The translations under genes were made by a program, and so were the position numbers. Shown here piece after piece: positions 8,613 to 16,502 of a stretch of DNA of 64,000 bases. This DNA is from Ralstonia sp. 25mfcol4.1 (lineage in GTDB: Bacteria > Pseudomonadota > Gammaproteobacteria > Burkholderiales > Burkholderiaceae): positions 62,001 to 126,000 of the forward strand of contig NZ_FNJO01000007.1 in the NCBI RefSeq assembly GCF_900104095.1. Reading direction: 5' to 3'. Under the pieces are notes generated by a model. That model made no database searches. It was not told where the DNA came from and was given only the letters and a program-made list of their open reading frames with translations. Positions within the stretch are counted from its first letter, which is position 1; each line of letters begins with the position of its first letter.

Positions 8613-10250
8613 ATGCGCAACAACCAGCCTGTCACGCAGCGCGAGCATCCGCTCTCGCCGGACGATTACCTGATCTCCCGAACCGACCTCAAGGGTCGCA
8701 TCACGTTCGCAAACCGGGCGTTCGTGGAGACCAGCGGCTTCTCGTCGGCAGAGCTGCTGGGCGCACCGCACAACCTGGTGCGCCACCCGGACATGCCGCC
8801 CGAAGCGTTTGCCGATCTCTGGACGTCGATCCAGGCCGGCAAGTCGTGGGTCGGCATCGTCAAGAACCGCCGCAAGGACGGCGACCACTACTGGGTGCAG
8901 GCCACGGTCACGCCGACCCGCGTGGCCGGCCGCATCATCGGCTATACGTCGGTGCGGTCGATGGCGTCGCGCGAGCAGATCGACGCGGCCGAGGCCGCCT
9001 ACAAGCGGTTTCGCGAGCATCGCGCCGCCGGGCTGGCAATCCGCGACGGGGCCGTGGTGCGGACCGGCGTGGCCGGCTTATTCGGGCGCCTGACCCGCCT
9101 GAACCTGCGCCGCCGCATTCTTTGGGCCCAGGTGGCCGGGCTCGCATGGTTCCTGCTGGCGCTGGCCGGCGTGCACTGGATGTCCGCCGACGCTGCCGCC
9201 CAGATGTGGCCGTGGCTCTGGGGCACTTTCGCGCTGGCCGTGATCTCGTCGATGGCTTCGGCCGCGATGCTGGTGTCGCGCGTGGAAAAGCCGGTCGGCG
9301 AGATGCTCGACTTTGCGCTGCGCATGGGCGCCGGTGACCTGACCACGACGTTCGAGCACAAGGCCGGCGACGAAGTGGGTGCGCTGGCGCGCGCCATGCG
9401 CACGATGCAGCGCAGCCTGCTGTCGGTGGTGCATGACATTCAGGAAGGCATGACCAGCATCTCGACGGCCACGCACCAGGTGGCCGCCGGCAACAACGAC
9501 CTGTCGCAGCGCACCGAACAGCAAGCCGCCTCGCTGGAGGAAACGGCTTCGAGCATGGAGAAGCTGACCGGCACGGTCCGCCAGAACGCCGACAACGCGC
9601 GCCAGGCCACGGGCCTGGCCGCCAATGCGTCGGAGACGGCCGTACGCGGCGGCGAGGCCGTGGGGCGGGTGGTGCAGACGATGAACGAAATCAACGAGGC
9701 ATCGCACAAGATCGTCGACATCATCGGCGTGATCGAGGGCATTGCCTTCCAGACCAACATCCTGGCGCTGAACGCAGCCGTGGAGGCGGCGCGTGCCGGC
9801 GAGCAGGGCCGCGGCTTTGCCGTGGTGGCAGGCGAGGTGCGCAGCCTGGCGCAGCGCAGCGCCAACGCGGCCAAGGAAATCAAGGGCCTGATCGGCAACA
9901 CCGTGTCGCGCGTGGAAAACGGCGCGGCGCAGGTAGGCGAGGCCGGCGCGACGATGGACGAGATCGTCCAGGCCGTCAAACGCGTGACCGACATCATGGG
10001 CGACATCAGTTCGGCATCGGCGGAGCAGAGCGCCGGCATCGAGCAGGTCAACGAAGCCGTGGCGCAGATGGACGAAGGCACCCAACAGAACGCAGCATTG
10101 GTGGAGCAGGCCGCTGCGGCGGCCGGCGCACTGGAAGAACAGGCCGACCGCCTGCGCGAGTCGATCTCCACCTTCCGCGTGAGCACGCAGGCCGAGGTCC
10201 GGCCCGCGCGCCAGCGCCAGATGGAGACGATGGCGGAGGCGGCTGGCTGA
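8613..10250 (+). CDS. aer: Aer-like energy-taxis receptor (PAS + membrane hairpin + signalling domain)
   Basis: A receptor of 545 residues. An N-terminal PAS domain (about 20-125) carries the Aer-type [14 protein letters not shown] and [13 protein letters not shown] motifs that in the family bind FAD and sense redox state. Two hydrophobic segments (about 170-190 and 195-220) form a membrane hairpin with no periplasmic ligand domain, followed by HAMP and the signalling bundle. Unlike the other two receptors, it lacks a C-terminal xWxxF pentapeptide and ends in AEAAG. The ATG at 8613 fits Aer N-termini; an ATG at 8568 is possible. It should signal through the adjacent CheW. Confidence 0.9.
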   Translation: MRNNQPVTQREHPLSPDDYLISRTDLKGRITFANRAFVETSGFSSAELLGAPHNLVRHPDMPPEAFADLWTSIQAGKSWVGIVKNRRKDGDHYWVQATVTPTRVAGRIIGYTSVRSMASREQIDAAEAAYKRFREHRAAGLAIRDGAVVRTGVAGLFGRLTRLNLRRRILWAQVAGLAWFLLALAGVHWMSADAAAQMWPWLWGTFALAVISSMASAAMLVSRVEKPVGEMLDFALRMGAGDLTTTFEHKAGDEVGALARAMRTMQRSLLSVVHDIQEGMTSISTATHQVAAGNNDLSQRTEQQAASLEETASSMEKLTGTVRQNADNARQATGLAANASETAVRGGEAVGRVVQTMNEINEASHKIVDIIGVIEGIAFQTNILALNAAVEAARAGEQGRGFAVVAGEVRSLAQRSANAAKEIKGLIGNTVSRVENGAAQVGEAGATMDEIVQAVKRVTDIMGDISSASAEQSAGIEQVNEAVAQMDEGTQQNAALVEQAAAAAGALEEQADRLRESISTFRVSTQAEVRPARQRQMETMAEAAG

Positions 10251-10422
10251 AGTGGGGAGCAGGCCCGCGCCCGGCAGGGCAAGGGCCGTTTCAAAAAGGG
10301 CCGCGCCAAAACACGCGGCATCAGGAACGGGGTAGAACAGCCGCCCACGCAGGCGGCCGCGACAACAACCCGGGTGGCATCGCCCATCCCGGTCATTTCT
10401 GACAGAAGAAGGGGGTAGTTCT

Positions 10423-12270
10423 ATGCAGTGGTTCAATCAACTACGCGTTACGACCAGGCTGATCGCCGGCTTCCTGGTGGTATCGGTGATCGGCGCCGTC
10501 ATCGGCCTGCTGGGCGTGGTCAACATGGGGCGCATGGCGGAATGGACCGGCAAGATCTACAACACCGACCTGCAGGCGCTGAAGGCCGTGCAGGACGGCA
10601 ACATCAACCTGGTCTATGCCAGCCGCGCCCAGATCGCGCTGCTGTCGGCATCGACCATGGGCGAACGCGCGACCGAGAAGGAAGAGATCCAGAAATCGCT
10701 GACGACGATGGAGGCGCGCGTAAAAACTGCAAAGGAATCGTTCAGCCAGCCGGAAGGCCAGGCGCTGTTCAAGCAGTATGAAGCGCTGGTGCCGCCGTTC
10801 CGCGACCGCATGACCAAGTATGTGGAACTGGTGAGCAAGCAGCCGCTGGACACGTCGCAGTTCGAAAGCACGGTCTTCACGGAAAGCGCCGACCTGCTCA
10901 AGGAAAGCCGCGCGCTGGAAGATGTGCTGTTCAAGATGGTCAAGCGGCGCGACGACCGCGCCAGGTCGAACATGGAAGAGTCGACCAGCGTCTACAACAG
11001 CTCGCGCGTGCTGATGCTGCTGCTGGTGCTGGGCGGGCTGGTGATCTCGGTGCTGCTGGGCTGGTTCCTGGCACGCCAGCTGTCGCGCCAGCTCGGTGGC
11101 GAACCGGCCTATGCCGCGTCGATCGCCGCGCAGATTGCCGATGGCGACTTCTCGGCCAGGGTGGAGCTGCGCCGTGGCGACGACCACAGCCTGCTGCACG
11201 CGATCAGCCAGATGCAGCAGCAGTTGTCGTCAATGGTCCGCGACTTCAAGGAATCGGCCGAATCGATCGGCACGGCCTCGCGCGAGATTGCCGCGGGCAA
11301 CAACGACCTGTCGCAGCGCACGGAACAGCAGGCTGCCTCGCTGGAGGAAACGGCTTCGAGCATGGAGCAGCTGACCAGCACCGTGCGCCAGAACGCCGAC
11401 AATGCCCGTCAGGCCAGCGGCCTGGCGGCCAATGCGTCGGACACGGCCGTGCGCGGTGGCGAGGTGGTGGGCCGCGTGGTGGACACCATGGGCGAGATCA
11501 ACGACGCATCGCGCAAGATCGTCGACATCATCGGCGTGATCGAGGGCATCGCCTTCCAGACCAACATCCTGGCGCTGAACGCTGCCGTGGAAGCCGCCCG
11601 TGCGGGCGAGCAAGGCCGCGGCTTTGCCGTGGTGGCCGGCGAGGTGCGCAGCCTGGCGCAGCGTAGCGCCAATGCGGCCAAGGAAATCAAGACGCTGATC
11701 GACAACTCGGTGGCGCAGGTGGACACCGGCGCGGCACTGGTGAGCCAGGCCGGCACGACGATGGACGAGATCGTGCAGGCCGTGAAGCGTGTGACCGACA
11801 TCATGGGCGAGATCAGCGCCGCATCGGCCGAGCAGAGCTCGGGCATCGAGCAGGTCAACCAGGCCGTGGCCCAGATGGACGAAGTGACGCAGCAGAACGC
11901 GGCGCTGGTGGAGCAGGCGGCGGCGGCAGCCGGTTCGCTGCAGGACCAGGCTTCGCGTCTGCTGGACTCGGTGTCGGGCTTCCGCCTGTCGCACGACGAT
12001 GCAGCGGCGGCCTCGGCGCCGATGCTCGCCGCCCCGGCGCCCGCCGTGCGCTCGGTGGTCAAGCCCGCCGCCAAGGCCCCGGTGAACCGTGTGGCCAAGG
12101 GCAGCAAGCGGGGCAAGCCGGCCAGGGCCGGCACCGCGCTGGTGGCCGCCACACCGGCTGTGGCTGAAGTTGCCGGCGAGGATGCCGATACACAGAAGAA
12201 GCGCCCGGCGCTGACGGCGGCTGCGTCCGCCAGCCCGGCATCCGACAACGGCGACTGGAGCGCCTTCTGA
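10423..12270 (+). CDS. Methyl-accepting chemotaxis protein (second transmembrane receptor, xWxxF tail)
   Basis: A receptor of 615 residues. Transmembrane helix 1 is about 10-32, a helical periplasmic sensor of the 4HB_MCP type (about 33-185) follows, and helix 2 is about 187-212. HAMP and the signalling bundle complete the cytoplasmic part. A flexible Ala/Lys-rich tail ends in DWSAF, a CheR/CheB-tethering-like pentapeptide. A good ribosome site (AAGGGGG) precedes the ATG. Its tip region differs from that of the first receptor by only four silent changes in 162 bp. The ligand is not predictable from sequence. Confidence 0.93.
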   Translation: MQWFNQLRVTTRLIAGFLVVSVIGAVIGLLGVVNMGRMAEWTGKIYNTDLQALKAVQDGNINLVYASRAQIALLSASTMGERATEKEEIQKSLTTMEARVKTAKESFSQPEGQALFKQYEALVPPFRDRMTKYVELVSKQPLDTSQFESTVFTESADLLKESRALEDVLFKMVKRRDDRARSNMEESTSVYNSSRVLMLLLVLGGLVISVLLGWFLARQLSRQLGGEPAYAASIAAQIADGDFSARVELRRGDDHSLLHAISQMQQQLSSMVRDFKESAESIGTASREIAAGNNDLSQRTEQQAASLEETASSMEQLTSTVRQNADNARQASGLAANASDTAVRGGEVVGRVVDTMGEINDASRKIVDIIGVIEGIAFQTNILALNAAVEAARAGEQGRGFAVVAGEVRSLAQRSANAAKEIKTLIDNSVAQVDTGAALVSQAGTTMDEIVQAVKRVTDIMGEISAASAEQSSGIEQVNQAVAQMDEVTQQNAALVEQAAAAAGSLQDQASRLLDSVSGFRLSHDDAAAASAPMLAAPAPAVRSVVKPAAKAPVNRVAKGSKRGKPARAGTALVAATPAVAEVAGEDADTQKKRPALTAAASASPASDNGDWSAF

Positions 12271-12305
12271 GCGTCATCGGGACGACTTCCGACCGCCAAA
12301 TAATC

Positions 12306-12323
12306 GTCGTCTGAAAAGACGAC
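12306..12323 (+). terminator. Hairpin after the second receptor gene (weak terminator candidate)
   Basis: A GTCGTCT-GAAA-AGACGAC stem-loop starts 36 bp after the receptor stop codon. A second GC-rich inverted repeat (about 12327-12362) follows. Neither has a T-run, so these may be stability or pause elements rather than intrinsic terminators. Confidence 0.4.
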
Positions 12324-12383
12324 AGCGCCCCGGCACAGCGTTGTAATTGTTGCGCCGGGGCGTTCACTCGTCTGCAGAACACC

Positions 12384-13136
12384 ATGAACACCGACATCAG
12401 TCTGTCCCTGTCGGCCGAAGCCGCAGCGCGGCTGCGCGCGGACTTCGATGCGTTTGTAAAAGTTTCCACAGGACTCGACCCGCAGTTCATTCCGCCTGCG
12501 TTCGACGATTTCCTGCGCGCGCGGCTGATCCAGCAGGACGGCCCACTCACCGAACGCGCCGTCATGCGCCTGCTGGCCAGCGGCGAGTACGGCTGGGCGC
12601 GGAAGGTCTTCGACAAGCAGTTGCCGAACGCGTTGGCCGCGCTCATGCGCGATGCGCAGCGCTTCGGCTTCGCGCTGGCCGTGCAGCCTGACTGGACGTC
12701 CCAGCAGCGCGTGGAGCATGCGCGGGAGTGGGCCGCGAACATCCTGTCCGAAGCGGGCGCCGATGCCGCGTTCACCGAGGCGCTGGCGGCCCAGATATCG
12801 GCCTCTGCCGTCGACGTGCGCACGATCGAAGAGCGCATGCGCACGCCTGCCTGGCGCATCGCGGACAGCTTGCGGCAGCGCGCCTACGACGTCATGTACG
12901 CGTTGCAGACCGAGGAGAGCGAGGCGCTTGGCCGCAGCAAGGTGGGCGAGTTGCGCGCGCTGCTGGGGCTGGCGCTGGAGTATGGGTCGGTGAGCGCAGA
13001 GGAGGCCGCGCGCGTGCTGGAGCAGGTAGAGCGCGCGCGTCCGCATTTGTTCCGGGAAGCACCCGATGACGTGTTTGCGCGGCTGGCCGCGTGGTTGCGT
13101 CGCGTGTTTAGCCAAGGTGCGCTCGTTCGTCAATAG
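12384..13136 (+). CDS. Hypothetical protein between the receptor island and flhDC
   Basis: I do not recognise this 250-residue protein. It is soluble in appearance: no signal peptide, no membrane helix and no cysteine. It is rich in Ala, Arg, Glu and Leu and probably almost all helical, with a long amphipathic segment in the C-terminal third (SVSAEEAARVLEQVERAR). Codon use resembles its neighbours, so it looks resident. It lies on the same strand as the receptor genes and flhDC, about 110 bp after the receptor and 400 bp before flhD, which makes a motility-related or FlhDC-modulating role possible but unproven. Confidence 0.7.
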   Translation: MNTDISLSLSAEAAARLRADFDAFVKVSTGLDPQFIPPAFDDFLRARLIQQDGPLTERAVMRLLASGEYGWARKVFDKQLPNALAALMRDAQRFGFALAVQPDWTSQQRVEHAREWAANILSEAGADAAFTEALAAQISASAVDVRTIEERMRTPAWRIADSLRQRAYDVMYALQTEESEALGRSKVGELRALLGLALEYGSVSAEEAARVLEQVERARPHLFREAPDDVFARLAAWLRRVFSQGALVRQ

Positions 13137-13292
13137 TGGAAACCAGCAACCCCCCTTTCGTGCGTTGCGTGTCCACCGTCGGAAACCCGTTTCCGTTCAG
13201 TGCACAAACTGTGACAGCTTTGATGAAAATCAGAAGATAGTCACATTGGCTGTTACAAACTTCGGGGTCCATGTCTTTTCTTTACGACATTC

Positions 13293-13321
13293 GCCAATCC
13301 CCAACGTAAGTAGGGATTGGC
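13293..13321. repeat. Perfect 9-bp inverted repeat in the flhDC control region
   Basis: GCCAATCCC (13293-13301) and GGGATTGGC (13313-13321) are perfect reverse complements separated by 11 bp. The element is either a dimeric operator or a hairpin in the leader RNA. It lies 215 bp before the flhD start. Confidence 0.65.
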
Positions 13322-13347
13322 ATCGAAGGCGGAATGCCGATATAAAC

Positions 13348-13404
13348 GTAACAGTTTCACTTACACTCTGTAACATCTGTAACGTTTCAGAGTTTAGGTG
13401 TAAC
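13348..13404. repeat. Four phased GTAAC direct repeats upstream of flhD
   Basis: GTAAC starts at 13348, 13370, 13379 and 13400. The spacings of 22, 9 and 21 bp are near two, one and two helical turns, so the copies face roughly one side of the helix. Two copies are extended (GTAACaGTTTCA and GTAACGTTTCA). This is a candidate cooperative regulator site. Confidence 0.45.
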
Positions 13405-13535
13405 CGGGCGAAGTTCCTTTCGTAGTACGTCGTACCCACTCGAACACGCAACAAACGATCTGGTCGCCGGCAGGGGTTTCCTTGCTGGTAAGCGCCGGAC
13501 AAGCGGTCGAGGGGTTTTTTGGTAGCGGGGAAAAA

Positions 13536-13853
13536 TTGGAAAGCAGTGAAGTTCTCCAGGAGATCAGGGAGGTCAACCTCGCCTATCTTCTGCTTGCGCA
13601 ACGACTGGTGCGCGAAAACCAGGTGGAAGCCATGTTCAGGCTTGGTGTCAGCAAGGAAATTGCTGAGATCCTCGCCAAGCTGACCTCGGCGCAACTCGTC
13701 AAGCTGGCTGCATCGAACATGGTGCTGTGCCGTTTCCGCTTCGACGATCACGCGTTGCTGTCCACCCTCACACACACGGCCAAGAGCCATGATATGCAGC
13801 AGATCCACGCTGCTATCCTGCTGGCCCGGCAACCTGTGGAGTCGCTCAATTGA
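13536..13853 (+). CDS. flhD: Flagellar master transcriptional activator subunit FlhD (TTG start)
   Basis: FlhD joins FlhC in the FlhD4C2 complex that activates early flagellar operons. Starting at TTG 13536 gives 105 residues beginning [19 protein letters not shown], matching the family's N-terminus and length. A GCGGGGA ribosome site lies just upstream, and no ATG or GTG is available at the right place. The open frame extends upstream to another TTG at 13482, adding 18 residues that do not resemble FlhD. The conserved core [18 protein letters not shown] is intact. The stop codon overlaps the flhC start, indicating translational coupling. Confidence 0.9.
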   Translation: MESSEVLQEIREVNLAYLLLAQRLVRENQVEAMFRLGVSKEIAEILAKLTSAQLVKLAASNMVLCRFRFDDHALLSTLTHTAKSHDMQQIHAAILLARQPVESLN

Positions 13854-14455
13854 CCGCGCTTCTCCAGGCCCAGCCGGCCCGCAGTTTCACGGCCACTCCC
13901 GTCCCCAACCGCAAGAGCGTCCTGCAGGATGCCAACCAGACCCAGCTTGCCATCGAGCTGATCGGCCTGGGCGCGCGCCTGCAGGTGCTGGAAGCCGAGA
14001 CCACGCTCTCGCGCGACCGGTTGATCCGCCTCTACAAGGAGCTGCGCGGCGCATCGCCGCCCAAGGGCATGCTCCCGTTCTCGACGGACTGGTTCACCAC
14101 CTGGCTGCCGAATATCCATTCGTCGCTGTTCTTCTCCGCGTACCAGTTCATGGTGCAGGAAGGCGAGACGTCGGGCATTCGTGCCGTAGTGGCCGCTTAC
14201 CGTCTGTACCTCGAGCACGTTTCGCTGCTCGGTGGCGAAATCGTCTTAAGTTTCACCCGTGCCTGGACGTTAGTACGGTTTTTCGAGAGCAACATGCTGC
14301 AGCTTTCCTCGTGCACCTGTTGCGGCGGTCAGTTCGTGACGCATGCCTATGAGCCGCACGCGAACTTCGTCTGCAGCCTGTGCCGCCCGCCTTCGCGCGC
14401 CGGAAAGGTGAAGAAGCTCTCGAAGGACGCCGCATCCGCGCAGACGCAAGCCTGA
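13850..14455 (+). CDS. flhC: Flagellar master transcriptional activator subunit FlhC (TTG start overlapping flhD)
   Basis: FlhC supplies most of the DNA contacts of FlhD4C2. The 201-residue protein has the family core ([38 protein letters not shown]). The zinc site is seen as CTCC near residues 154-157 and CSLC near 174-177, matching the four-Cys cluster of E. coli FlhC. The TTG at 13850 overlaps the flhD TGA (TTGA), with GGAG eight bases before it. No better start is present. The N-terminus is about 20 residues longer than the enteric protein. Confidence 0.92.
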   Translation: MTALLQAQPARSFTATPVPNRKSVLQDANQTQLAIELIGLGARLQVLEAETTLSRDRLIRLYKELRGASPPKGMLPFSTDWFTTWLPNIHSSLFFSAYQFMVQEGETSGIRAVVAAYRLYLEHVSLLGGEIVLSFTRAWTLVRFFESNMLQLSSCTCCGGQFVTHAYEPHANFVCSLCRPPSRAGKVKKLSKDAASAQTQA

Positions 14456-14576
14456 TTCACCGGGCCTGACGTCCGCGTGGCAGGTGGGCCCCGGTAACGG
14501 CGGGCGGTGACCCCGCTCGTCCGCACCGGATGCCCAGTGCGTGCCTGACGCGTGTTTTTCAGACGGGGATCCGATC

Positions 14577-15440
14577 GTGCTAGTAGTTATTGGCTATGTC
14601 GTCGTAGTCGTGGCGGTGTTGGGCGGGTACGCCCTCACCGGCGGACATATGGGCGCGCTTTATCAACCGGCGGAGCTCATCATCATCGGCGGTGCCGCCG
14701 TCGGCGCATTCATCAGCTCGAACAGCGGCAAGGCCATCAAGGCCACGATGAAGGCCATGCCTTCGCTGCTGCAGGGCTCCAAGTACAAGAAGGAACTGTA
14801 CCTGGACGTGATGGCGCTGCTGTACGTGCTGCTGTCCAAGGCACGCCGCGAGGGCATCCTGTTCCTCGAAAAGGAAATTGCCGATCCCGCATCGAGCAGT
14901 GTCTTCAGTCAGTACCCGCGCATCCTGGCCGACGCCAAGATGATGGAGTTCCTGACCGACTACCTGCGCATGATGGTCAACGGCAACATGAACGCCTTCG
15001 AGATCGAGGCGCTCATGGACCACGAAATCGAAACGTTCCGCCACGAAGCCGAGATTCCCGCCCATGCGCTGTCGCGCGTCGGCGACGGCCTGCCCGCCTT
15101 CGGCATCGTGGCCGCGGTGATGGGGGTGGTGCACGCACTCGCCTCGGCCGACCTGCCGCCGGCCGAACTGGGCGCCCTGATCGCCCACGCCATGGTCGGT
15201 ACGTTCCTGGGCATTCTGCTGGCCTACGGCTTCGTGTCGCCGCTGGCGTCGCGGGTCGAGCACCAGGTGTCCGAGAGCATCAAGATGTACGAGTGCATCA
15301 AGGTCACGCTGCTGGCATCGCTCAATGGCTACGCACCGCTGGTGGCGGTGGAATTCGGCCGCAAGGTGCTGTACTCCACGGTACGTCCGTCGTTCCTCGA
15401 GCTCGACGACCACGTGCGTGAAGTCAAGAGCCTGACCTGA
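14577..15440 (+). CDS. motA: Flagellar motor stator protein MotA
   Basis: This inner-membrane protein forms with MotB the proton-conducting stator ring. The 287-residue product starts at GTG 14577 (MLVVIGYVVVV), as in enteric MotA, with GGGGAT eight bases upstream. Four membrane helices are visible (about 2-22, 33-50, 170-190 and 200-222). The cytoplasmic loop contains the charged torque region (KARREGILFLEKEI), and the conserved Pro lies in GDGLPAFGIVAAVMGVVHAL. It is followed after 13 bp by motB. Confidence 0.95.
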   Translation: MLVVIGYVVVVVAVLGGYALTGGHMGALYQPAELIIIGGAAVGAFISSNSGKAIKATMKAMPSLLQGSKYKKELYLDVMALLYVLLSKARREGILFLEKEIADPASSSVFSQYPRILADAKMMEFLTDYLRMMVNGNMNAFEIEALMDHEIETFRHEAEIPAHALSRVGDGLPAFGIVAAVMGVVHALASADLPPAELGALIAHAMVGTFLGILLAYGFVSPLASRVEHQVSESIKMYECIKVTLLASLNGYAPLVAVEFGRKVLYSTVRPSFLELDDHVREVKSLT

Positions 15441-15453
15441 CGGGAGAGCAGCC

Positions 15454-16437
15454 ATGAGCAGCGCCCAGGACCTGCGTCCGATCATCATCAAGAAGGCGAA
15501 GTCACACGCCAAGCCGCACGGCAACCACAGCTGGAAGATCGCCTACGCCGACTTCATGACGGCCATGATGGCGCTGTTCCTGGTGCTGTGGCTGCTGAGC
15601 TCGTCTTCACCGAAGACGCTCGTGGGCGTGGCCGAGTACTTCAAGACGCCGCTGAAGGTGGCGGTGGTCGGCGGCGACAAGAGCAGCCTGTCGAAGAGCG
15701 TCATCCCCGGCGGCGGCAAGGATCCGATGGCCAAGGACGGCGAGGTCATGAAGGCCCTGACCAACGATCCGGCGGACGCCCAGCGCCGCCGCGACCAGAT
15801 GGACAGCGAGCGCCTGCGCGCGCTCAAGGGCCGTCTCGAGCAGATCATCGACAACAACCCCACGCTGCGCCAGTTCCGTCCGCAGCTGCTGCTGGACATC
15901 ACCAGCGAGGGCCTGCGCATCCAGATCCTGGATACGCAGAACCGGCCGATGTTCCGTACCGGCAGCGCCGCCGTGGAACCGTACATGCGTGCCATCCTGC
16001 GCGAAATCGGCCCGGTGCTCAACGAGATGCCGAACAAGGTCAGCCTGTCGGGCCATACCGACTCGGCCACCTACATGATGGGCGAGCGCGCATACAGCAA
16101 CTGGGAACTGTCGGCGGACCGCGCCAACGCGTCGCGCCAGGAACTGATCGCCGGTGGCATGCAGGAAGGCAAGGTGCTGCGCGTGCTGGGCCTGGCCGAC
16201 ACCATGCCGCTGGAGAAGAACGAACCGCTGGCGCCGACCAACCGTCGCATCAGCATTGTGGTGCTCAACAAGCGTGCGCAGGCCCAGTTCGAGTCCGAGA
16301 ACGCCAGCGCGGCGGACGTTTCGGTGCAGGCGCAGAAGGGACGCATGGCCGAAGAGCTTCAGTCGCAGGTGCCGTCGCAGGCGGAAGCCACACCGGCGCC
16401 CGCGGCAAGCCCCGCCAACGCGCCCAAGGGCAAGTAG
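15454..16437 (+). CDS. motB: Flagellar motor stator protein MotB
   Basis: A peptidoglycan-anchored stator subunit of 327 residues. The single membrane helix (about 30-50) carries the proton-binding Asp at D33 (AYADFMTAMMALFLVLWLL). A plug/linker follows, then an OmpA-like peptidoglycan-binding domain (about 150-280) with the SLSGHTDSATY and NRRISIVVL motifs. The C-terminal ~45 residues are low-complexity, Ala/Pro-rich. It follows motA in the usual order, with GGGAGAG as ribosome site. Confidence 0.95.
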   Translation: MSSAQDLRPIIIKKAKSHAKPHGNHSWKIAYADFMTAMMALFLVLWLLSSSSPKTLVGVAEYFKTPLKVAVVGGDKSSLSKSVIPGGGKDPMAKDGEVMKALTNDPADAQRRRDQMDSERLRALKGRLEQIIDNNPTLRQFRPQLLLDITSEGLRIQILDTQNRPMFRTGSAAVEPYMRAILREIGPVLNEMPNKVSLSGHTDSATYMMGERAYSNWELSADRANASRQELIAGGMQEGKVLRVLGLADTMPLEKNEPLAPTNRRISIVVLNKRAQAQFESENASAADVSVQAQKGRMAEELQSQVPSQAEATPAPAASPANAPKGK

Positions 16438-16502
16438 GAACGAGGGCGCGCCGCCGCGGTGGGTGGCGTGTCTTCCCAGAAATCTAGCGAGCCAGGACGA
16501 TC

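Larger units (their letters stand above)
13137..13535 (+). promoter_or_regulatory. flhDC control region (399 bp, repeat-rich, no gene)
   Basis: This unusually AT-rich non-coding stretch upstream of the motility master operon holds a perfect 9-bp inverted repeat (13293-13321) and four direct GTAAC copies (13348-13404), listed separately, plus a reverse copy (GTTAC at 13252-13256). A TATAAA at 13341-13346 could be a -10 element. The long leader suggests integration of several regulators and possible post-transcriptional control, as is known for enteric flhDC. Confidence 0.6.

Noticed and set aside
13317..13346. GCCGATATAA upstream of flhD as a sigma-28 promoter
   Set aside because: No TAAA-like element occurs 15 or 16 bp upstream, and a FliA promoter on the master operon would be unusual. 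The TATAAA may still be an ordinary -10.
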